The position numbers were made by a program, and so were the translations under genes. DNA of 26,744 bases from Bifidobacteriaceae bacterium (GTDB lineage Bacteria > Actinomycetota > Actinomycetes > Actinomycetales > WQXJ01), in contig JAISCU010000111.1 of the NCBI GenBank assembly GCA_031265345.1, forward strand, positions 1 to 26,744, in the 5' to 3' direction. Within the stretch, counting starts at the first letter, position 1. Every line of letters begins with the position of its first letter. The notes beneath the pieces are model-generated. The model ran no database searches. It saw only the letters and a program-made list of their open reading frames with translations, and had not been told where the DNA came from. Shown in pieces: positions 21,669 through 26,744 of the stretch.

Positions 21669-22651
21669 CGGTCGACCCCCTCCTCGGCCACGTACAGACC
21701 GGCTTCACCAAGTTGCCCGATGACGCGCTCCCGGGCCTCGGCCCGCACCACGAGCTGGAAGCGCCCTACTCGCTGCCCTGCCAGTGTCTCCAGGGTTCCG
21801 GCCTCGATGGCCGTGTCAGCGCCCAAGTCGGCCAGCAGCCGCAAGACTTGCCGGATCGAGAAGTCGGCCGAGGAGAAGGACACCTCCAACTGGGCGCGGG
21901 TCTCGCCGACCGGGGTGGCGGCCAGGGGGATCAGTTCGCGGGCCAGCGGCGAGCCGTAGTCGGTGATGACCTCGCCGATCGGTCCGGATTGGACGATCCG
22001 CCCCTTCGACAGCAACGACACCGAGTCGCAGACTTGGCGCACCACCGCCATCTCATGCGTGATGATCAGCACCGTCAGACCGAGCGTCTGGTTGACCTTC
22101 TTGACCACTTCCAGGATCTGACGGGTGGTGGACCAGTCCAGAGCCGAGCTCGGCTCGTCGCACAACAACACCGACGGGTCCGAGGCCAGCGCCCGGGCGA
22201 TTCCGACCCGTTGCTGCTGGCCGCCGGACAGTTGGGCGGGATAGGACTTGGCCCGTTCGGCCAGGCCGACCAGTTCCAGCAACTCGCGGGCGGAGTCATG
22301 GGCTTTGGCTTTGCCCACTCCGGACACCCGCAGCGGGTAGGCGACGTTGTCCACGGCCGTCCGCGCGTCGAACAGGTTGACGTGCTGGAAGACCATGCCG
22401 ATGCGGCGGCGCTGGGACCGCAACTGCCTCTGAGGCAGAGCCGTCAAGTTCTCGCCGTCGATCTTGACGGCGCCGGAAGTGGGACGCTCGAGCAGAGTCA
22501 GACAGCGGATCAAAGTCGACTTCCCGGCGCCTGACGGACCGACGATTCCATGGATGGCGGCATCGTCCACCGTTAGATTGATGCCGTCCAGAGCCGTCAC
22601 GTCACCGGCTTTGGTGTGGAACTCTTTGCGGAGGTTCTCTAGCTCGATCAA
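21665..22651 (-). CDS. metN: Methionine ABC importer ATP-binding protein with NIL domain
   Basis: A 328-residue ATPase. Walker A GPSGAGKST is at 38-46; further on are the Q-loop VFQHVN, signature LSGGQQQR, Walker B VLLCDEPSSALD and H-loop IITHEM. The C-terminal NIL domain (about 250-325, AQLEVSFSSADFSIRQVLRLLADLGAD onward) is the regulatory site that in E. coli MetN binds methionine and shuts transport. The start is TTG 22651 (L-I-E-L-E-N-L), with AAAGG about 10 nt upstream. It is the first gene of metN-metI-metQ, behind a leader of about 200 nt with repeated GCTGACC words and a CRP-type site. Confidence 0.95.
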   Translation of the reverse strand: MIELENLRKEFHTKAGDVTALDGINLTVDDAAIHGIVGPSGAGKSTLIRCLTLLERPTSGAVKIDGENLTALPQRQLRSQRRRIGMVFQHVNLFDARTAVDNVAYPLRVSGVGKAKAHDSARELLELVGLAERAKSYPAQLSGGQQQRVGIARALASDPSVLLCDEPSSALDWSTTRQILEVVKKVNQTLGLTVLIITHEMAVVRQVCDSVSLLSKGRIVQSGPIGEVITDYGSPLARELIPLAATPVGETRAQLEVSFSSADFSIRQVLRLLADLGADTAIEAGTLETLAGQRVGRFQLVVRAEARERVIGQLGEAGLYVAEEGVDR

Positions 22652-22865
22652 GGGAATTGGCCTTTCTGGACGCGCTGCGGCAATGGGGGACCAGCGGATG
22701 GGCGGCTGACCGGCGCGTCGGGCGCGCTGACCCCGGGTCGGGTGGGGTGGTCAGCCGCGGCGGCGCATTCGCGCGCAGATCGGCGCGGTCAGGGCTGACC
22801 GCGAGAATCGCCAAGCGCAAGATGACACCGGGTGAGGCTATCACGGCTGGCGAACTGACGCGAAA
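22652..22865 (-). other. Long metNIQ leader with repeated GCTGACC/GGTCAGC words
   Basis: This stretch has no gene. Given in plus-strand sense, it contains GCTGACC at 22705-22711, 22726-22732 and 22794-22800, GGTCAGCC at 22749-22756 and GGTCAG at 22787-22792. The copies at 22785-22802 form a perfect 8-bp hairpin with a 2-nt loop. GGTCAGCC can instead pair with any of the GCTGACC copies, so mutually exclusive RNA structures are possible. It does not match the SAM-I, SAM-II or SAM-IV consensus as far as I can recognise. A -10 candidate (TAGCCT near 22840) is weak. Confidence 0.4.
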
Positions 22866-22881
22866 TGTGATCTTCGTCACA
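22866..22881. promoter_or_regulatory. CRP/GlxR-type binding site
   Basis: TGTGATCTTCGTCACA fits the TGTGA-N6-TCACA consensus of the CRP family exactly. In actinobacteria such sites are bound by GlxR or other CRP/FNR proteins. It lies in the divergent gap, about 215 nt before metN and 120 nt before the flavodoxin gene, just upstream of the weak metN promoter candidate, a position suited to activation. Confidence 0.7.
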
Positions 22882-22999
22882 AAATGAGTGGTTTTCTGCT
22901 GCGGGTGGCCCGTCTGACCGCTGCGACCTTTGTGTTCGGGCAGGTAGGCGCGCTAATGTCGAATCAAGCCGATAATCAACCCCCAAAGGCCTCACAGTT

Positions 23000-23497
23000 A
23001 TGAAAGCGCTCATCACGGTGGCGTCAAAGCATGGATCGACGCTGGAGCTGGGGCGCGCCATCGCGGCGGTGCTGGAGGAGCGGGGGATCGAAGTCGACCT
23101 GGTCGCACCCCAACGGGTTGGGTCGTTGGCGGAATACGAGGCGGTGATCCTGGGCAGCGCCGTGTACGCGAACAAGATGCTGCCCACCATGACCGCTCTC
23201 TGCTACCGGTGGGGCGACCAGTTGGCGGGACGCCTGGTCTATCTGTTCTGCTCCGGCCCGCTCGGCGTCAAGCCGCGCGAGTTCGACCCGCTGCCGCATG
23301 ACGCCCGCGGCCTGGCGCGCCAACTGGGCGCCCGTTCCACCAGGCTGTTCGGCGGTCGTGTGGAGCTCGGCGAGCTGAAACCGACCGAGCGGGCCTTGAT
23401 GCGCATGATCGGCGCCAAGCCGGGCGATTACCGCGACCCGCACGAGGTGCGTCGTTGGGCCAAGGAAGTCGCCGATGACATGACCGCTCAGCATTGA
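23000..23497 (+). CDS. Flavodoxin-domain protein (protoporphyrinogen oxidase HemG-like)
   Basis: A 165-residue FMN-binding redox protein of the flavodoxin_5 type. It starts MKALITVASKHGSTLELGRAIAAVLEE, the phosphate-binding loop (S-K-H-G-S-T). AVILGSAVYANKMLPTM matches the second flavin loop, and LVYLFCSGPLG the third. Relatives include menaquinone-dependent protoporphyrinogen oxidase HemG and many uncharacterised actinobacterial flavodoxins. No heme gene is nearby, so a specific HemG role is not supported. ATG 23000 has AAAGG about 13 nt upstream. A -10 candidate TAATGT lies near 22951 with TTGTGT about 18 nt before it. Confidence 0.82.
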   Translation: MKALITVASKHGSTLELGRAIAAVLEERGIEVDLVAPQRVGSLAEYEAVILGSAVYANKMLPTMTALCYRWGDQLAGRLVYLFCSGPLGVKPREFDPLPHDARGLARQLGARSTRLFGGRVELGELKPTERALMRMIGAKPGDYRDPHEVRRWAKEVADDMTAQH

Positions 23498-23529
23498 CTC
23501 AGGCTGATGGGGTAGGGTTGGCGGACTTG

Positions 23530-23553
23530 AGGCACCCGCGACGCGGGGCGCCT
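23530..23553 (+). terminator. GC-rich hairpin between the flavodoxin and FKBP genes
   Basis: AGGCACCCGCG and CGCGGGGCGCCT form an imperfect stem about 30 nt after the flavodoxin stop and 35 nt before the FKBP start. There is no T-tract. It could partly separate the two transcripts. Confidence 0.3.
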
Positions 23554-23587
23554 GTCCGACGTGTCCATCGCGCCCCGAGGAGCCCTG

Positions 23588-24559
23588 ATGAAGAAACTAC
23601 TGACTGGTCTGACCGTGATCGCTTTGGCGCTGGTGGCGGGAGGCTGCGGGTCCGGCGAGTCCGGCGCATCCGGTGAAGGCGCAAGCACCGGCGGCGCGAA
23701 GACGCCTTCTCCGTCGGGCGGCGCCGACCCGCTGGCTGATGTCAAATGGGTTGACGGCGCCGACCAGCCAGCCCTCGAGTTCAAGCAGCCCTTCCAACTG
23801 GACCAAGTCAGCGCCACCCGCGTGGTCAAGGAGGGCGAAGGCGAGAAGATCGAGGCGGGCCAGCGCGCCAGCCTCAACTACGTCCTCTACTTGGGTTCGG
23901 ACGGCTCCGTGGTCGAATCCACCTACGCCACAGGTCAACCGATCACGTACCCGGTCGCGGCCGGACCATCTGAGGGCGATGTCCTCTACGACGCGATCGC
24001 AGACCGCGCAGTCGGCTCGCAAGTGATCGCCGCATGGAAGGCCAGTCCGGCCGGAGGCGAGTCGGCTGAAGGCGAGTCGGACGAGCTGGTGACTTACCTG
24101 CTGGCCCTCACCATCGAGGCGCTGGCGCCGACCAGAGCCCAAGGCGAGCCGATGACGCTGGAGGACCCGGAACTGCCCACGGTCACCTTGGATGATTCAG
24201 GCAAGCCCTCGATCGAGATTCCGGAAGGTATTGACCCGCCTGCCGAATTGGTCGCCGAGACGCTGATCAAAGGCGACGGCAAGGTGGTGACAGAGACCAA
24301 CACTGTGACCGCCCAGTACACCGGTTGGCTGTGGGCCGACGGCACCGAGTTCGACTCGTCCTGGACGGCTGGTGAACCGCGCTCGTTCTCGCTCCAAGGA
24401 GTGGTGGACGGGTGGCGCCAGGGACTGAGCGGCCAGACGGTCGGCAGCCAAGTGCTGCTAGTGATTCCCCCTGACCTGGGCTATGGCGCCGATGGGAACG
24501 AAGCTGTGCCGGGCGGGTCGACCCTGATCTTCGTGGTCGACATCCTCGAGGCTTCCTAG
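23588..24559 (+). CDS. FKBP-type peptidyl-prolyl isomerase lipoprotein
   Basis: A 323-residue exported prolyl isomerase. The signal peptide MKKLLTGLTVIALALVAGGC has lipobox VAGGC; a Gly/Ser/Ala linker follows. A first FKBP-like domain (about 80-185: EAGQRASLNYVLYLGSDGSVVEST onward) is diverged. The second (about 225-323) is canonical: TVTAQYTGWLWADGTEFDSSW with the FD pair, GVVDGWRQGLSGQTVGSQVLLVIPPDLGYGADG, and GSTLIFVVDILE. The last carries the active-site Y, F, D, V-x-x-W and Y-G residues. It should assist folding of surface or secreted proteins. ATG 23588 has GAGGAG 5-6 nt upstream; a start 9 codons earlier would lengthen the signal and lacks support. Confidence 0.93.
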   Translation: MKKLLTGLTVIALALVAGGCGSGESGASGEGASTGGAKTPSPSGGADPLADVKWVDGADQPALEFKQPFQLDQVSATRVVKEGEGEKIEAGQRASLNYVLYLGSDGSVVESTYATGQPITYPVAAGPSEGDVLYDAIADRAVGSQVIAAWKASPAGGESAEGESDELVTYLLALTIEALAPTRAQGEPMTLEDPELPTVTLDDSGKPSIEIPEGIDPPAELVAETLIKGDGKVVTETNTVTAQYTGWLWADGTEFDSSWTAGEPRSFSLQGVVDGWRQGLSGQTVGSQVLLVIPPDLGYGADGNEAVPGGSTLIFVVDILEAS

Positions 24560-24596
24560 GCTCGCCCGAAGCCGCCGCCGAGCGGATGTCAGCCGA

Positions 24597-24615
24597 ATTG
24601 GGGACAGTCCCCAAT
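24597..24615. terminator. GGGGACAGTCCCC palindrome between convergent genes
   Basis: ATTGGGGACAGTCCCCAAT is a perfect 19-bp palindrome with a single-base centre. It begins 37 nt past the FKBP stop and 8 nt past the DUF2505 stop, so it could end both transcripts. It is identical to the core of the 11084-11104 copy, where it is not at a gene end, so it is a repeat first and a terminator only by position. Confidence 0.5.
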
Positions 24616-24622
24616 CGATCAG

Positions 24623-25177
24623 TCAGGCGGTTTGGGGGGCGGCGGCGTCCAGCCAGTCCAGGGCCACCCGGTGCTGCGCGTCCAGCACCTTGACCACTGC
24701 CGGCACGGCGGCTTCCTCGACGGCCCGGCCGACCAGCGGCAACTGGGCGTTGACCTCGCCGCCGAAATCGCTCCGGCAGCCGGACGCGGTCGGGGTGAGG
24801 CGCATCAGACCGGACAGACGGACGGCGGCGCCCGCGACCTCTCCGGCCATCGTGGCCTGCCGGGCACCAGCCGCGCCGGTCGCGCCAACCGCGCCTGCGG
24901 CATCGGCGTCACGGGCCGCGGGCGGCTCCCAGACCAGAGCTTGGCGCAACTCCAAACCCTGAGGGAGGAAAGCCCGAACGGCGGCGGGAAGCTGGTCCGG
25001 CGGCATCGTCGACCTGATGGTGACTGTGAAACCGCCGTTCGCGGCCCGGACGACCTCGATCTGGCTCGATTCGGCCCCTGCGGCTGCGGCGGCGGCCAGG
25101 AGGTAGTCGCGATCCGCCATGAGCGCGGCGACGGCGGCGGGCGGGACCGGGTAGTCGTAGTTGGCGGCGAAACGCAT
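24623..25177 (-). CDS. DUF2505 family protein (SRPBCC-like fold)
   Basis: A 184-residue cytoplasmic protein of unknown function. MRFAANYDYPVPPAAVAALMADRDYLLAAAAAAG is the typical N-terminus of DUF2505, an actinobacterial family related to START/SRPBCC lipid- or ligand-binding folds. The middle (about 85-115) is an Ala/Gly/Thr-rich insert. The C-terminal block (GEVNAQLPLVGRAVEEAAVPAVVKVLDAQHRVALDWL) resembles the long closing helix of the fold. No catalytic motif is visible. ATG 25177 is 23 bp from the divergent pdtaS start and has no ribosome site, so it may be translated from a leaderless or very short-leader message. Confidence 0.85.
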   Translation of the reverse strand: MRFAANYDYPVPPAAVAALMADRDYLLAAAAAAGAESSQIEVVRAANGGFTVTIRSTMPPDQLPAAVRAFLPQGLELRQALVWEPPAARDADAAGAVGATGAAGARQATMAGEVAGAAVRLSGLMRLTPTASGCRSDFGGEVNAQLPLVGRAVEEAAVPAVVKVLDAQHRVALDWLDAAAPQTA

Positions 25178-25186
25178 GTATCAAGA

Positions 25187-25193
25187 CTAATAT
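25187..25193. promoter_or_regulatory. Overlapping -10 elements of a divergent promoter
   Basis: On the plus strand, TAATAT (25188-25193) is followed by exactly 7 nt and then the pdtaS ATG, so pdtaS is probably leaderless. On the minus strand, TATTAG (25192-25187) lies 9 nt before the DUF2505 ATG. The two elements share bases within a 23-bp gap, so the two promoters may exclude each other. The -35 regions would fall inside the opposite genes. Confidence 0.55.
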
Positions 25194-25200
25194 CTTCCAA

Positions 25201-26688
25201 ATGCCCTCATTTGCTTCCATCGCCGAACGAATGGCCGACTTGGGCCGCGAGGACCAAGACTGGGTCCGGCGGCTGATCGCGGACTGGCAGGTGGTCTCGG
25301 ACCTCGCGTTCGCGGACCTGGTGGCCTGGCTGCCCACCACGACCGGCTCGTTCGTCGCCGCCGCGCTGTGCCGCCCCGGCACCGGCTCGACCATCTACCA
25401 CGAGGACGTGGTCGGGTCCGTGGCCGGTTCCGCCCAGCAGGCGGACTTCCGCGAAGTCGTCGACACGGGCGTCATCCGCCGCCACCACGATCCGCGGTGG
25501 CACGGCTCCTTCGGTGTCCGCGAGGAAGTCGTCCCGGTGGTGCGGAAAGGTCGGGCGGTGGCGGTGATGACGCGGCACGGCAACATCGGCGTGTTGCGCA
25601 ACCCCTCCCGCCTGGAGACGAACTACGTCGAACTGGCGGACGAATTGATCGGCATGATCTCGCGCGGGGAGTTCCCGTCCGCCTCGGCGCCGACCGGTTC
25701 GGCCCGGCACATGCCGCGCGTCGGGGACGGCGTTCTCCGGTTGAACACCCAGGGGCAGGTGCTGTTCGCCTCACCCAACGCCCTCTCCGCCTTCCACCGG
25801 GCCGGTGTGATCGCGGACCTGGTCGGGGCCCTGCTGGTGGAAGTGCTGGCCGAGCGGCTGCACCAGTCCGGGCACGTCGATGAGACCCTGCCGGTGGTGG
25901 CGATGGGCCGCGCGCCGTGGCTCTCGGAAATCGAGATCGGCGGGGTGTCGATGGTGCTTCGGTCGGTCCCGCTGACCCATCGCGGCAACCGCACGGGGGC
26001 GCTGGTGCTGTGCCGCGACGTGACCGATCTGCGCCGCTCCGAGATGGAGTTGATGACCAAGGACGCCACCATCCGCGAGATTCACCACCGGGTCAAGAAC
26101 AACTTGCAAGAGGTCTCGGCGCTGCTCCGGATGCAGGCCCGGCGGTCCACCAACCCGGAGGTCAAGACCGCCCTCGGGGACGCGATCCGGCGCGTGTCCA
26201 CCATCGCCACCGTCCACGAGACGTTGTCGCAGACCATCGCGCAGAGCGTCGACTTCGACTCCGTCTTCGGCCGGACCCTGCGTTTGGCCGCCGATGCCGC
26301 CTCCACGGGTTTCCCCGTCCACACAGTCCAAGAGGGGAGTTTCGGCGACGTGCCTGGCGACGACGCGACCGCCCTGGCGATCGTGTTGACCGAGTTGGTG
26401 ACCAACGCGGTCGAGCATGGGCTGGCCCCGGCGGGCGGCGGGACCGTTTGGATCAAGGCCCGTCGCGAGGGGGACGCTCTGACCGTCACGATCGCTGACA
26501 ACGGGGTCGGCCTGCCGTCCGGCGGGATCCGTGACGGGGAGGGCTTGGGCACCCAGATCGTCCGAACATTCGCGACCGGGGAATTGCGCGGATCAATCGA
26601 CTGGCAGCCGCGACCGGGCGGCGGCACTAAAGCCATCGTTACAGCAAATCTACGCAAAACGGGCAATAGTGATCCACGCCACAATTGA
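25201..26688 (+). CDS. pdtaS: Sensor histidine kinase PdtaS (HisKA_2/HWE-like)
   Basis: A 495-residue soluble kinase of the PdtaS-PdtaR pair, whose regulator PdtaR is an ANTAR-type RNA-binding antiterminator in mycobacteria. The N-terminal GAF-like domain (about 5-160) includes IADWQVVSDLAFADLVAWL and CRPGTGSTIYHEDVVGS; the PAS domain (about 170-280) includes PRVGDGVLRLNTQGQVLFASPNALSAFHRAG. HisKA_2 contains ATIREIHHRVKNNLQEVSALLRMQARR with phospho-His295/296, and the ATPase domain contains LTELVTNAVEHG, DNGVGLP and GLGTQIVRTF. These match M. tuberculosis PdtaS throughout, as I recall it. No membrane segment is present. It has no ribosome site and a -10 7 nt upstream, so it is likely leaderless. 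The pdtaR partner is not in the window, as is common. In mycobacteria whiB1 is a close neighbour; only 56 nt remain here. Confidence 0.95.
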   Translation: MPSFASIAERMADLGREDQDWVRRLIADWQVVSDLAFADLVAWLPTTTGSFVAAALCRPGTGSTIYHEDVVGSVAGSAQQADFREVVDTGVIRRHHDPRWHGSFGVREEVVPVVRKGRAVAVMTRHGNIGVLRNPSRLETNYVELADELIGMISRGEFPSASAPTGSARHMPRVGDGVLRLNTQGQVLFASPNALSAFHRAGVIADLVGALLVEVLAERLHQSGHVDETLPVVAMGRAPWLSEIEIGGVSMVLRSVPLTHRGNRTGALVLCRDVTDLRRSEMELMTKDATIREIHHRVKNNLQEVSALLRMQARRSTNPEVKTALGDAIRRVSTIATVHETLSQTIAQSVDFDSVFGRTLRLAADAASTGFPVHTVQEGSFGDVPGDDATALAIVLTELVTNAVEHGLAPAGGGTVWIKARREGDALTVTIADNGVGLPSGGIRDGEGLGTQIVRTFATGELRGSIDWQPRPGGGTKAIVTANLRKTGNSDPRHN

Positions 26689-26744
26689 CAGTGAGGCCCG
26701 TGGAATGCGAATTTGCGGGCGCGTTCCAGTTGGTCGGCGGGGTG

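Noticed and set aside
22652..22865. SAM riboswitch ahead of metN
   Set aside because: I could not find the conserved core of SAM-I, SAM-II or SAM-IV. The leader is described as an unassigned candidate instead.
18447..25010. GGCGGCATCGTC words inside genes (18447, 19490, 22557, 25000)
   Set aside because: They resemble the intergenic GGGCGGCATCGTCCA word but match only about 11 bases and lie inside genes, some encoding acidic Ala/Asp runs. Chance in high-GC sequence explains them better than repeat insertion.

Overview
The window is high-GC DNA with dense coding, many GTG starts, ATGA stop/start overlaps and several genes that appear to be transcribed without a leader. These traits, together with a PdtaS-type histidine kinase, a DUF2505 protein and FKBP lipoproteins, point to an actinomycete (Actinomycetota). 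I cannot name the genus. No rRNA, tRNA, CRISPR array, phage gene or recognisable transposase is present.

Layout. 1-901: an ABC transporter ATPase cut by the window edge, preceded by a coupled 60-residue ORF and a promoter with a perfect 16-bp palindromic operator. 902-1630: non-coding, with repeats. 1631-4405 (minus): response regulator, sensor kinase and a membrane-anchored HNH nuclease in one overlapping operon. 4633-5182: a MazEF-like toxin-antitoxin pair. 5288-10805 (minus): a complete L-rhamnose operon (MFS permease, mutarotase RhaM, isomerase RhaI, kinase RhaB, aldolase RhaD). It faces a divergent LacI-family regulator (11283-12287), and two matching ATGAAA(C/G)GTTTCAT operators lie between them. 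12288-13271: a non-coding island of nested repeats. 13272-15589: two overlapping CNNM/CorC-like membrane proteins. 15658-16334: a FitAB/VapBC-type toxin-antitoxin pair. 16484-18232 (minus): a CPA1 Na+/H+ antiporter. 18331-19785 (minus): a lipoprotein with FKBP-like domains. 19967-22651 (minus): the methionine ABC importer metN-metI-metQ, with a long leader and a CRP/GlxR-type site upstream. 23000-23497: a flavodoxin-domain protein. 23588-24559: an FKBP prolyl isomerase lipoprotein. 24623-25177 (minus): a DUF2505 protein. 25201-26688: PdtaS.

How the parts work together. The rhamnose genes encode import, anomer conversion, isomerisation to L-rhamnulose, phosphorylation and cleavage to dihydroxyacetone phosphate and L-lactaldehyde. 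Control is best explained by the neighbouring LacI protein acting on the two palindromes. The met genes form a standard high-affinity methionine importer. The nuclease operon suggests signal-controlled synthesis of a secreted or surface nuclease.

The least explained content is non-coding. One part is a family of 35-nt and ~200-nt modules repeated at 1.3 kb and 12.4-13.0 kb. The other is a scattered GGGAC(N)GTCCC hairpin family that mostly sits just past stop codons. I see no complete new defence or mobile system. The strongest leads are the mosaic repeat family, the kinase-nuclease operon and the metNIQ leader.
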